A stretch of 64,000 nucleotides of DNA from positions 558,001-622,000 of the forward strand of contig JAZKJV010006041.1 in assembly GCA_037367405.1 (NCBI GenBank), written 5' to 3'. The position numbers and the translations under genes were made by a program. The notes under the pieces were generated by a model. The model did no database searches. It saw only the letters and a list, made by a program, of their open reading frames with translations, and was not told the DNA's origin. This DNA comes from Ottelia alismoides. Taxonomy: Eukaryota; Streptophyta; Magnoliopsida; Alismatales; Hydrocharitaceae. Shown piece by piece: positions 9,776 to 21,779 of the stretch; position 1 is the stretch's first letter; each line of letters opens with the position of its first letter.

Positions 9776-12592
9776 TACTTATGCAATAAGTATAAAAAAG
9801 AATAAAAAATAAGAAGAAAAGAAAAAGCAAAAACAAAGAATTTAAAGAATAAATTGAATGGATCATGATTATTAAACTCATCTATACAAAATCAAAGTTT
9901 GGACCTCAGGTTAGACCTTGGTGTGAAAATGTATGCGGAACCTGGTAGGGAACCAAATTTAAAACACAACAGCCTTCGAGAGTCACAGAACTTGTTTCAA
10001 ATCTCCTCAATATCCAGGTCAGAACTAGCCTACATCATACGCAAACCCTTATGACTATGAAGCTGACTTGTACAGTGTAAGTGATAGTGGCTCTCCCCAA
10101 CTGAAATGACAAAGAGACTAGCTTCTCCAGAATGACAACCCAATGATTCCCTAATCCAACAGCTCTTCCCTCGAGGAGCGGGGTATTCCCTTCTAAGTTC
10201 AAGTGGCATCCAACTCAAGAGGAAGGGGTAGAGAAAAGAATGGACGATAGCCAGTGTAGCTATCTATCCTGGGATGCAAGACCAGTGTAGTCAAGTCATC
10301 CAGCTGCAGGCTCACATGGTATAACATTGATGCTCAAGCTTGCTTATTCTCTATACAACATATGTACATACTCCGGCAGGCACTTTATTTTATTTTCAAG
10401 CTTGTCCACTTTTTTGGAGATTTTTTTTCAACATACTATATACAACATTATTTACATAAGGAGTTTTTCCCCTTGAGGCAGAAGACTATCCCTCTTTTGA
10501 AGCATTATTGCAACTCACACTCTCCTGTCGTTAGACCTCATGGCTACTAGACCAGGTTGGTGTGCACTTCCCTCCCTAGAGGAGGATGAATGTTTCCACC
10601 CGTGTGCGTCTCAGACTGGCAAATCCAACCCCCTCACCACTCCAACGGAGTTGAGCCAAGTGAAAGGTGCAAGTGTCCAAGTTAGGTCACGGCCGACAAG
10701 AGTCAAACGTGCGTTTCGAAAAGTTCTAGTTAGTCCACTGAGGTGACTTGAACCCAACCCTGATTTCTCAAAGAATTAAGTCTGAATAGACCTGAAGTAC
10801 CTTAAACCTAGTTCACATAAGGTTCCAGTGCAGTTAGGTGCAGTAAGGTCCAACCAAGCTCCAATCTTCGACTTTATTGGACTAGTTCAATCATCAATAC
10901 TCAATCAAAGAATATGAATACTATGCAAATGCTATTTACAAATATGCAAAGAATAATGGAATTTTTCAAAGAATTTGAAAACAAAGAGAAGAATTTTACA
11001 CAAAGAAATTTTGCAAATAAAATAATTTTGGCATTCAAAGTATAAAATATGTACAATTATTTACACGAGCGTGCCGTTTTATTTTACAAGAATTAAGAAT
11101 TTACAATTTAGTTTTTATTTATAGGTATATATGTACAATTAAAGAATTTTGTTTATTTATTATTTATTATTTATTAATATTTTTTATCTATTAGATGTAT
11201 CTATTCCTCAAACTTATTTGACACAAATTTTTCAAACAATTTTTGAAAACTATAGTCCAAAATAATTTTTACAAATATTTTTACAAACATGTACACATAT
11301 TTGAAAATTATTTTGCAAAGGTTTTTCAAAATAGTATATATAGATTTTCAAAATATTTTTGCAACCATTTTTCAAACCATTTGCAAATCATTTTTCAAAC
11401 ATTTTATTCCACATAAAGAAAATAAATTTTTACAAACCACACATTTTTACAATGGTTGAAAACATGTAACAAAACGTTTTCAAAATAGTTTTCAATAAAT
11501 GTTCACAAAGATTTTCAAACTATTTTTCAAACATTTTGCAAAAAAATTTTCACGTGATTTATTAATCAGTAAATACAAAAAGAATTTGAGGAATAATCAC
11601 ATCTTTTAATTAAGGGTTTTTAACGAATTTAAAGAATTATTAGCCATATTATTAAGAGAATATGAAAGTACGAGTTATGGCTAAAGTATATACATAGTAT
11701 ATACGACCCCCCTATACATAGCTTGAGCTATGTCCTCATAGATCGGAAAAGAGAAAGAGAAGACATAACTCGTACTGAGTATAGACAAGTCTAAAGAATA
11801 TATGAATAAGAGATGAACGAATGAGAAGTTTACCATCTCCCCCTATACTTAGGACAAAGTGCGTCCTAAGTACAAGAAACGGACACAAAGGGGCGATACC
11901 TTCTATTTAGATAAAGAAATATGAAGAAGAAAAGAAGAAAAGAAGAAAAGAAGAATACAGATTGATGAAAAGATCGTGGAGAATATACGCATCACTCCCC
12001 CCTATACTTAGGGTGAGCTATCCCTAAGTATAGGCAACAACAGGAGTGACAAAAATGAACAAGGAAAGAACAACGCGATGTGTACCCCCCTATACTTAGG
12101 ACAAAGTACGTCCGAAGTATAGACACAAAGATATGGCGATAGATCTGGGGCACACTAAAACATACGGGAGAAAGAAGGAATAGACAAAACACATATATAC
12201 AAGGGGTGAAAGAACTGGTGGAGTACAGGACGGTATCTGACAATTGAATACCGTACTCTCGTCGTCGTCTCCCTGTGAGAACGAGGACGCAGTCAGATGG
12301 TGAAAAGACACCCAGATATACAGTCAAGTGGGTGTCAGCTACTGGGGACACACAGATCAGAAAGTAAAGATATCCGGTCCGGTAGCGGAAATCAGTCAAT
12401 CGACATAGAAGGTCAGCATGAGGGAACGAAGCCAATACTATAGGACCGGGAGGACGAAAGAGCAGTACAGAGTCCTCCGGTCAATCAGAGTCTCAGTAAG
12501 ATATGGAAAGGTAAGGATCAAGAGACATCATGGTATTCGGTGGTCATGAGGTCGGAAGGTCACATGAGACACATCGGATACCGCAGGACATG
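9776..12592 (-). other. 3' non-coding region of element A
   Basis: No credible frame. The first 1.1 kb is homologous to E 44869-45900, with shared words such as CCAGTGTAG. The section 11217-11560 is low-complexity with repeated TTTTCAAA/TTTTGCAAA words and is matched in D (39700-40340). Hairpin-PPT units follow at 11707-12122, then further hairpins such as ACACCC/GGGTGT near 12309-12335. Confidence 0.7.
11707..12122 (-). repeat. Four internal PPT-hairpin units (A)
   Basis: PPT-like tracts (C5-C6 then TATAC on the plus strand) at 11707, 11838, 11996 and 12085. Each is followed on the plus strand by an inverted repeat: CATAGC/GCTATG (11717-11732), ACTTAGGAC/GTCCTAAGT (11847-11871), a perfect 12-bp stem (12002-12033), and a 13-bp stem with one mismatch (12090-12122). 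On the sense strand each hairpin therefore leads straight into a G5-G6 purine tract identical to the terminal PPT. Confidence 0.8.
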
Positions 12593-14012
12593 GCTCAACC
12601 CTGCGAGGGTCGTCAAGGTGAGCAGGCTCAAAGGAGCCAGAGGTCATACCAATCAGAAGACTCGGTCCAGTGATCCGCATATCGGATACACAATCAGAGG
12701 GGGGACCAACTACATATCAGGAAAATCGGCTCCGTGCTCCGCAGATCGGAGACACAATCAGAAGGAGACCGAGTAAAAAGCTCAGAAGACTCGGTTTCAT
12801 GCTCCAACAGATAGGAGACACCAGAAGTGAAACCGAGTAGCTACAAGGTGATGTACCCTCCCACAGATAACCCTCGGGGAGTGGTTAATGCTACTCAATG
12901 AATAATCAGAAAAAGACTCGACCTTGCGAGGGTCGTCAAGGTGAGCAGAATCGGAGGATAAGCAGAGACTCGGCTCCGTGCTCCGATAGACAGGAGACAC
13001 AATCAGAAGGAGACCGAGTAAAAAGCTCGAAAGACTCGGTTTCGTGCTCCCACAAACAGGAGACACCAGAAATGAAGCTGAGTACCTAGAAAATGTTGTA
13101 CTCTCCCGCAGATAACCCTCGGGGAGTAGTACATGCTAGGCAATGAATAATCAGAACATAAGCTCACCCCTGCGAGGGTTGTCAAGGTGAGCGGGCTCAA
13201 AGGAGCCTGATTCATCAGACGGATCACATTGACGGTCTCGGTAGGCGACAGATCGGCTACCAGCAGAAGAGACTGACAAATTAAGAAAGTGTGGCAGCGT
13301 CCGCAGATAACCCTCAGGGAACGTGCTGCCAGCTAGGCCTGAAAATAGCAGATATCAGATGCTCAACCTTGCGAGGACCGTCAAGGTGAGCAGACTCAAA
13401 GGAGTCTAATCAGATGGGTCCCATGATCCGCAGATCGGATACACAACTCAAGATGGGACCAAAAATCATATATATCAGACGACTCGATTCCGTGCTCCGC
13501 AGATCGGAGACACAATCAGCAGTAGGAACCGAGCGTAAAGAGAGTGTCACAGTCTCTCGCAGATAGTCCTCGGAGAGTACTGGGAGCTAGGCAAGGAATA
13601 GTCAGAATGTGTCTCTACCTTGCGAGGGTCGTCAAGGAGAGCGAAAGGCTCGAAGGAGTCGGATCCATCAGACGGACCCACAGAATGGTCTCAGTAGTCG
13701 ACAATTCAGCTACCAGTAGAAGAGACCAGGGAGCTAAAATGTGTCATAGCCTCTCGCAGATAACCCTCAGAGAGCTATGAACTAGGCAGTGAATAATCAG
13801 AAAAGTGGAGCTCTGCCTTGCGAGGACCGTCAAGGGGAGCGATCAGTCAGTTAGCCTCAGGGCGGGTACACAAGCAGGATGGAGGCCAATCAAGCATATC
13901 ATCTGACTTGGTTTCGGGTCCCATCAAGATGGCTACCAAAGCAGTGTATGAAACCACAGTCCTAAAAATTGTCGCATTCTCCCGCAAATAATCCTCGGGT
14001 AGTATACGAACT
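12593..14012 (-). repeat. Array of about 20 stem-loops with covarying stems (A)
   Basis: Six modules, each built from three hairpin types in the order I, II (one to three times), III. Type I (starts about 12593, 12917, 13162, 13361, 13613, 13810) has core CCTTGCGAGG..GTCAAGG. Type II is a double stem: the outer arms vary (CTCGGTTTCA/TGAAACCGAG at 12790-12837; GGTCCCAT/ATGGGACC at 13417-13460; GGTCTC/GAGACC near 13687-13728) around inner arms such as CTCC/GGAG and ATCC/GGAT and a CAGAT loop. Type III shares CAGATAACCCTC with different arms (GGCAGC/GCTGCC 13293-13330; CATAGC/GCTATG 13745-13779). There is no coding frame. Function unknown; a structured RNA segment of the element is the simplest reading. 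Confidence 0.8.
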
Positions 14013-16337
14013 AGATCAATGTAGGTCGAGGGAAATGCTGGCATAAAATCTCGAGTCCTCGAAATAGTGTGAATCCATCAATCCATAGGAGGGCATAAGA
14101 TCATGTGAGGGAGCAAATAATCAGGTCAACCACAAAACGTCCCTCAAGCTACTCCAATCAGCTAGGATGGCACAAAAGATAATCAGGAATCCTCGAAGTG
14201 CCATAGGTGGATCAAAGAGTCAGGAGATCAAGGAGGGTTTAATCAGGAAGATGAGAGATCATGCAGGATCTGCACACCTTTATCAGGTACTTCAAGTCAG
14301 AATAATCATTCAATCCTCAAAATCAAGATGGGTGGAACCTCAAAAAAGACAGATCAATCAATACTCATGAAATCATCACCAAGTCATCGCATCATATCAC
14401 ATCCTCAATCCGGTGTGCGAGAACTAAAATTCCTCAATAATGCATCACACCTATGATCTATGCATTATCAAAAATCCTCAATGCGCTCGTACGCATGCAT
14501 CCAAAGACAAAGCCACCAAATCAATCTCAACATCCTCAACAGATAATCAAGGTAATCATGGAATCCTCGATGCGGGTTATCGATATGCACAGCATTCCCG
14601 GGTAAAGGGAGAGGTGATACGGGGTACACAAGGAAGATGGATAAGAAGGGTACACAATGGGGTGGAGAAGCTGATTGAGCGTGCGTGCCAATATCATGGA
14701 TGGTAGAAGAGTGATACAGAGGGTACGAGGAGTCGGGCAAGAAGATCGGGACATAGACAAAATTGAGTGTTCCACACAGGGCAGGAACACCGTCAAAATG
14801 ATGGTCCAAAGAGCATGCTCTCCTCGAACCGGTGAAGATGGGGACAGAAGAGATGGTACGGTGGTCACTAGGAAGGTGATGAAGAAGAGGGAAACGACGG
14901 ACTTGGCGAAGAATGATTGAGCTCAAGCGCCAATATCACGACTTGATGCAGATGAGGATATATATATATATAAGAGAGGTAGAGAGACTCAAAGACGAAA
15001 AATGCATGACTCACACGATGGGACCGACTACTCAAATAGTGAATGAACAACACAACGGACTCCAAGTCACATTCAATACACAAGGTAAACCCCTGATTCA
15101 CCTACTCGACACAGTGAAGACCGTCAGGTGACGATCATTTATCTTTTCATTTTTAGAGTGAGGTGAGAATCACAAAGTTGTACAGACACTTAGGAGGCTT
15201 GATAGGATTTGGGCTCTACTCCTTAGTGTGTACGTGAGCAATTTAAAACACATACAATGAGGGGGTTCCTCTCCCCAAGACAAGGAATCCGTTACGTTTT
15301 ATTTTTAAGTCCAATAGAGTTAACAGTCCTGATTTTATTTAGGTCATCACTTTTTTTTGGGTATTTTCAATGCATGTGCCTATCGAGGTTCCAATTTTCA
15401 TTAAGCATCCTAGGTTGGCAAAATCAGAGGGAGAAGATCGGAAAAGCCATGCAAGTCGGGAATAGATGATGCATGCTAAGTAAGAAGACTTACAGTGCCT
15501 CCAGCTCTCTCCATGTGGGATGCATAACAGAATTTGAAACCTAAGCTATATGCAAATGCAAGCCGGAGAAATCACCCTAGGTTCAGAAATTGCTATTATC
15601 GTGAAGCACCAAGAAGTCGCTCATTCATCTTTATCCTAAAACAGTCCGGTCTTGGCTCACCCCTCCTCTGCTCAACACACTTGAGTTTAGGAGAAAGCGC
15701 TTTGCGGGGCTCGCTGTGGCACAAAGGCTAAGAGACAAATGAACGGCTTGTTTAAGTTTGACTAGATCCAAAGCGAACTATAGGTACATGCAAATATATA
15801 TTAGGGTGTTTGGACCTAACTCTACGAGAAAGCAACTCCTAAAGCTTAGGGCTCATTCACACAAAATAATAATAAAAATAAAATAAAATAAAGAAAAGAA
15901 AAAGCGTCAAAACCATCGAGGCCCCCGAGGGAACAATCCCTCGGGCATTGGATCTCGGGAAGTAGGAGCGTACCTGTGAGAGTCTTGTATTATTACAAAT
16001 TTCTAAGTGTCACTCTCTCACATAAATAAAATAAAATGCATAAAATGAGACTGCCATCTAAAAATTCTCCTTCATCTGCTTTTGATGCTTTCTCCTGTTG
16101 GCTGATGTCGAAGAGCCAACTCCGCCTTGCTTGGGTGCATTGGTCCTCCTAGGAGGTCCTCCTTCGCTTAGCGGTCCCTCGCATTAAAGACAAAGAAAAG
16201 AGATGGTCAGAGCAGTCAATCAAATAATGTCAAATAGAAATAAAAACCAAACAAATAAATAAGTGTATGATGGACATGAGCAAAGAATTAAATGAATGAA
16301 CAAACAATCACACAAAATTCATACAAAATCCGTTGCC
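14013..16337 (-). other. Remaining internal and leader region of element A
   Basis: No gag is present where gag would be expected (14013-15110). The minus frame at 14468-14926 (152 codons) overlaps another frame, has no Gag motifs and is not called. Isolated hairpins occur, e.g. GTGTTCC/GGAACAC near 14767-14790. From 15111 on it is the leader shared with the other elements, with the gag-proximal hairpin and a donor-like TGTAAGT at 15493. The matching acceptor AG of Z and E is lost here. Confidence 0.65.
15119..15136 (-). promoter_or_regulatory. Leader hairpin (A)
   Basis: CGTCA/TGACG stem extended by GA/TC, between the conserved flanks CACAGTGAAG and TTATCTTTTCA. Same position as the gag-proximal hairpins of Z, B and E, kept although A has no gag. 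Confidence 0.5.
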
Positions 16338-16355
16338 TCCCCGGCAACGGCGCCA
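16338..16355 (-). promoter_or_regulatory. Primer-binding site, tRNA-Asp (A)
   Basis: Exact 18-nt match to the tRNA-Asp primer complement, two bases from the 5' LTR. Confidence 0.95.
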
Positions 16356-16357
16356 TT

Positions 16358-19300
16358 TGATGAAAGGGAAAAATCGAGGGTCTAGATTTCTCACAAGGTG
16401 AGACATCCTGTCGATGCAGTGACCGCTCAATAAATCCCAAATCAATCAACAATTAACCCACAATAAATATGTGCAATGAATATAAAAATGTGGAGTTAAA
16501 ATTTTATTATAACTCTACATGCAAATGTGTATAGGTGTAAGTACAGGTAGAGGTCGAACACTGGGAGGCGAATGGTTGTATGTGTTGTGTAATTATTCAA
16601 TCCCTTGTTCATATCCAATTATTGTTTTTGTGGGTTTTTGGTTTTTTTTACATTTTTTATATATATATTTTTTATAATTTTTTTTGTTTTTATATTTTAT
16701 ATTTTTTATTTTCTTTTTATATTTTTAATTATATAATATATATAGATATAAACATAAAGATATATATATATACATTTAAGAGGAGAGAGAGAGAGAGAAG
16801 TAATATAAAATATAGATATACATATATGTAGATATAAATTCTTAAGATAGATAGATATAATATTTTTTCTTTTAATATTTTTCTAATTTTTTTGTTAGTT
16901 TTCTGGAATATTTCTAATTTTTATGTATTTTTAATTTCAAAAATGACCCTAATATAGGACTAATTAAATAACCAAATTAAATTTGGGTTTTAAAAATATA
17001 AAATAAACTCCAAAATTACTCAAATTAATTTTAACACATTAATAATAATATATAGATAATTATAAAAGAGAAAAATGTGTTTTTGGTATTTTTAAGGATT
17101 TTTCTATTTGTTTTTGGATTTTGGAGCTTTCTGATTTTTTTGATTTTTATTTTTCATATTTTTAGGGTTTTTCAATTTCTGGACTCAATATAGATATAAA
17201 TATACCATATATATTTTTTTTGTAATTTTTCAAAAACATTTTATAATTTTTTTGTATTTTCTAATTTAAACAGTACAAAAAGGGCTTCTTTTTCATTTCT
17301 AATAATTAGGAAAAATGCAAAAAATGTGAAATAAAATATGGACGTGTAAGAACATCACATGAAACATCTATCCTGATTTTTCTGAATTTTTAAAAACCTC
17401 ATAGGTTTTTTTAATAAATAGATAAAAGACACAAATTTTAAACAGCCTGGCAGGGGCATTTTTGCACATAAAATAACTTCCAGGGGCATCAGTGCAAAAA
17501 GTCCAACAGAAATAAACATTTATTTAAACTTTTAGAACTATTTTACAATTTACAAAACCTGCTAGGGTTCGAGTGCAATTTTCACGCGCCTCACATGGGA
17601 CTGCACGTGAGGCGCGGAAGGACCAAAATGTAATTACGGAAAGTACAAGGGTCCTACTGCAAAATTTACAATTATTTTATAACGTGAAAATTTATTTACA
17701 GCATTAAACATTAAATAAAATAAAAAGTGGGGGTATAAGTGAAAATTACCCCCTCAGGCGCGCGATCCAACGGTTGGGCGTTCTTCACTTGACACGCGTC
17801 GCCTCCTCCTCGCCCGATGATGCTTCACCGATGAAGGGTTGAGATTAGATCAGCCGAGCTGATCTGACGGTCGATGAAGAGCTCCATCCAACGGTTGGCT
17901 TCTGATCTAGGCTGGGATTACGATCGGACGGTGAAGACAAAGGCTCGAAGAACAGGGAAGAACTCCCCCTTCCCCGACCTTCGATCCGGTGCTGCACTCT
18001 CGTCCGACGCTCCCTCGGGCTTCTGATGCTCCAAAAAGCTTCTTGGGGGCCTACTCTGTCACTTGAGGTGCTCAGGAGAGCCGGAGGCTCACCGGAGCGG
18101 TCCAGCGGAGTCGGTGAAGGTCGAGGCTCCCAGGTACCTGCAGAAGAATCAAAATCGACCCCAACGGGGGTCCTTTGGCCTCCCAGCACCTGCAAGAAAG
18201 CTCACAGCGCAAAGACAAGGGGCTGGGGGTTTTATTTGGGTCAAATGAGCGAAGGGGGATGCGGGGCGGTGATCTTCGGCGAAGAGTGGAGGAAGAGATT
18301 AGATCTCCGGATCGGATGAGGATCTGGGTGAATGAAAATGCCTGGGGCGTAGGAAAATGGAAGGGTGAGGAGATGGAGGCGAGAGGGTGGTCGGAACACG
18401 GCGGGGGTACTGTGAATGGGTTCGCCAGAGCGTAGCTCCGACGAACTACGGGTAACCAAACCTACGCTAATTCTAACTACTAAACGCTAATTAAAATACA
18501 GAAATGAAATGCAGGAATGAAATCTAACTAAGAAATGTAAAAGGCGCAGCTCTTATACCTGAAGAAACTCCAGGGAGCAGGACGGCTGCCGGAGCGCCGC
18601 CGTGGGTGCAACCACCACCATCTCCAGCCGATTCAAGGTGCCGGCGGCATCCTCCTGTCACGAGGAGCACACCTGGGACTGAATTCAAGGAAGAAAATGG
18701 GGCGAGGCTGACCGAACTTGGAGATATGGCAGTGGTTCCTTATTTATGCACAAAGAAGCACCCTTATTTGACCGGGCCATAGCGACTGATCGGTGATATG
18801 TACAAGGGCTCCAGGATCTCGGTGAGAATCACGGATGATCAGAGAATATTTTTCATGAAGGGACTATTGTCGACGGAGCGACCAATCGAGCAGGAAAAAT
18901 GGAGGAAATCGGGGGAATTGACGGGTCTAACGGAAGTCAGAGGCGCAGGGGGGAGTTGACCGGAGGTCAACACTCCCTAGCCCCTGATTGGCCCACATCA
19001 GCCCGAACTTGACCCATTTATTCAACATAATAAATGAATTAATTAGATTTTACTTATAAAATAAAAATGTTTATAAATTAACGTAGTATTTATTTATGAT
19101 TTTTATTTATTTTTTTGAAGTATTTTATTACGGATTTATTTTAATAATGTATTTATAAGTATATTTATGTATATTTATTTTTATTTTGTTTATTTTTTTC
19201 TTATTTTATAAATTTATAACTTATTTTTATGAGTATAAATATATTTTTATTTAATTTTTATGAGTTTATTTACATTTTTAAATAAATAAGTATATGTATA

Positions 19301-20292
19301 TGTAGGTATACTTATAGGTATTTTACCTATATATTATATACATTTTATTTATTTATTGAATTTTATTTGTTTTTATTTTGGATTTGTATTTTTAATGAAT
19401 TATATGTAATATTTACATTGTTATAAAAATATAGATGAATAAATAATAAAAGAATAAAATCCCTTTTTATTTATTTACATATAGATAGCATAGGTATTTT
19501 GTCTATGTAGCTTATAGACTTATTTTATTTTACAAATTCTTTTTGGATTTCTTTTAATGTCAATATGTACTTGTATTATATACATTATTTACAATACTCT
19601 AAAAATATAAATTTATAGAAATAATAAATATTGAATAAAATGAATATTTTAATCAGTCCTATATATACAAGGTGGGCCAAAAACCTAACTTCTTCAGATG
19701 AACTCCAAAAATTATGAAACCATTTTTATTAAATAGTTCTTGGGAAGCTATATACAATTAAAAGTGAGTTTGGGTGATTTGGAGTTTTTATTTGCAAGAT
19801 ATGGGTTTGTGAAGTTGAGATTTTGGCTTTTTATTCTGGGTATAAAATGTACATTGAGTGTTATTTTTACACAAACTTAATTTTGTATTTTTATTTACAT
19901 TTTTATCTACAACTTTCATGTACAAAGTATTTTTATTTGATGAATAATAATTAAATGCAAAATAGGAGCCAAAAATGCACAAATAAATGAATACATAAAT
20001 GAGGTATTTATTGTACTATTGGCTCTTATCTCCCCCTACTTTATTCCTTATCGACCAATTCTATGCTGGCCTTGGTCTCGGGGTTAGGCTCATAAAATAT
20101 TTGCAATATTTTATTCCTTTTTCATTTCTTCTCTTTATTCTATAATTTTGGCATTAAAAACCTTATTTAATGTACAAGTAATACAATGAATCGTGAATGC
20201 TATTACATACAAATTAATGCTATTTACATGCATTTGTTGGTGTTTTTAAGGCCAAAATGATAGAATAAAGGTGATGAAATGGAGATTCATCA
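16358..20292 (-). repeat. 5' LTR of element A (3.94 kb)
   Basis: Near-duplicate of 5819-9740 with scattered substitutions and small indels. It includes the TATA-like box (18739-18748), intron-like segment (18190-18558) and a perfect GCGCCTCAC/GTGAGGCGC hairpin (17581-17617). The right end is followed by the target duplicate CGGTC. Confidence 0.95.
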
Positions 20293-21221
20293 CGGTCATG
20301 CCAGCGTTTTACCTTCTCCTTGTACATCAATGTGTTATCGTATGCATAATCTCGTAACTCCAAGAGTCTGTTCAGATCATCCTTTCTTTTCTGACCACTT
20401 TTTCGTGAGTCCAAATTGCAACTGTTAACTGCCCATAGAGACTTGTGAATTAATTCGACAGGCAAATGGCACGGCTTCCCGTATACAAGACGATAGGGCG
20501 ACATGCCCAAGGGAGACTTGTAGGCGGTTCTGTAAGCCCATAGGACCAAGTCCAAGAGTTGGGACCAGTCTTTCCTGTTTGGCCTGACAAATTTCTGCAG
20601 GATAGTCTTGATTTCTCTATTTGATAATTCTGCCATGCCATTGGTCTAAGGATGGTAAGGAGATGCGACACGATGATCGATGCCGTACTCCTTCGTCAAT
20701 TTCTTGACCTCTTTGTTAATAAAATGGCTACCCCTGTCTGATATGAGAATTTTCGGTATCCCGAACCGTGAGATGATGTTCTTCTTCAGGAACTGACATA
20801 CTGTTTGGCTGTTGGCGGCTCGAGCAGGGATAGCTTCAACCCAACGACTCACGTAATCGATAGCAAGAAGGATGTGCTCAAAACCTTGACTGTTAGGGAA
20901 AGGTCCCATGAAGTCAATGCCCCATGCATCGAAAATGTCTGCTATCTGAATGATTTTCAGGGGCATCGAATCTTTTGCAGTGAGTGTACCTTTCAATCTC
21001 TAGCAGTTAATACATCGTTTGATAAATTCTGCTGCATCCTTAAATAATGTGGGCCACCAGAAGCCACATTGAAGCACTTTGTCTACCGTACGATCTCCAG
21101 AGTGATGTCCACCAGATTCGAGCGAGTGACAGTGCTCGAGGACAATAGAATTCTCCTCCTGAGGGATGCACCTGCGCCAAATGCAATCTGCTCCTTCCTT
21201 GAATAAAAGAGGATCCTCTCA
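20293..21221 (-). pseudogene. pol: Integrase of element B (N-terminal, core and part of C-terminal domain)
   Basis: In the sense direction: an HHCC zinc finger (HH..CGFWWP..CINC, about 21000-21135), the catalytic core with the first Asp in GIDFMGPF, the second in ISDRGSHF, and the Glu in MAELSNREIK, then KVKRWHD before the junction with element A. Integrase would insert the cDNA into the genome. Stops: TGA at 21219-21221 (a Trp codon in relatives), TAG at 21000-21002 just after the zinc finger (Gln in D), and TAG at 20646-20648 in the HPQT motif before the catalytic Glu. The frame is otherwise open, and continues at 5818-5549. Confidence 0.9.
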
Positions 21222-21779
21222 TTGATAGAACCGGATGGTCGACATGAATTTGTTCGTCTGATTCTTCGTCCAATCCGCTGGTGTTACCCCAGAGGCGAGG
21301 TAATTGACTATATCAGCATACCAAGGAAGAGAATCCACTGCTAAGATTGATTCGTCAGGAAAGGTTTCTGTAATGGGTGCACTGTCCAGAGGAGGCTCAG
21401 GATGCTCAATTCTGGAGAGATGGTCTGCTACCACATTATGAACTCCAGGCTTGTCCTTGATTTCCAAATTCGAATTTATGGAGCAGAAGGATCCATCGAA
21501 TCAGTCTCGGCTTGGCATCCTTCTTCAGCTGGAGGTATCGGATAACAGAGTGGTCGGTAAAAATGGTGACTTTTGATCCAAGCAAATAGGATCTGAACTT
21601 TTCAAGGGCGAAAACCACAACCAACAACTCTTTCTCTGTCACTGTGTAATTTCTTTGTGCTTCATCTAATGTTCTGCTGGCGTAGTGAATGGCATAGGGC
21701 GCTTTCTCTTTCCTCTGTCCAAGAACAGCCCCGACTGCAAAGTCTGACGCATCGGTCATTATCTCAAAGGGAAGAGACC
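21222..21779 (-). pseudogene. pol: RNase H and connection region of element B
   Basis: RNase H motifs are visible: [39 protein letters not shown], then the [14 protein letters not shown] motif that leads to integrase. RNase H removes the RNA strand during reverse transcription. A frame change near 21440-21470 breaks the link: the upstream frame ends in GNQGQAWSS and the next frame starts [11 protein letters not shown]. Catalytic acidic residues look retained. Confidence 0.85.

Larger units (their letters stand above)
5819..20292 (-). mobile_element. Element A: complete non-coding LTR retrotransposon (LARD-like)
   Basis: A complete 14.5-kb insertion: 3' LTR 5819-9740, internal 9741-16357, 5' LTR 16358-20292, PBS and PPT in the right places, and a perfect 5-bp target duplication CGGTC (5814-5818 and 20293-20297). 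The two LTRs differ by a few per cent by eye. The internal 6.6 kb has no gag, protease, RT or integrase frame on either strand. Length, long LTRs and lack of genes fit a large retrotransposon derivative mobilised in trans, presumably by Athila enzymes of the B/D kind. The internal region is instead rich in hairpins. Confidence 0.93.

Noticed and set aside
12593..14012. CRISPR-like regular repeat array
   Set aside because: Repeats are hairpins of three types with uneven spacing and no unique spacers of constant length, inside a plant retrotransposon.
14468..14926. 152-codon minus-strand ORF in A as possible gag
   Set aside because: No Gag motifs, overlaps another frame, composition like surrounding non-coding hairpins.
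20220..20292. Integrase frame running into 20220
   Set aside because: The last codons before the stop come from element A's LTR and are not the true C-terminus, which is at 5549-5818.
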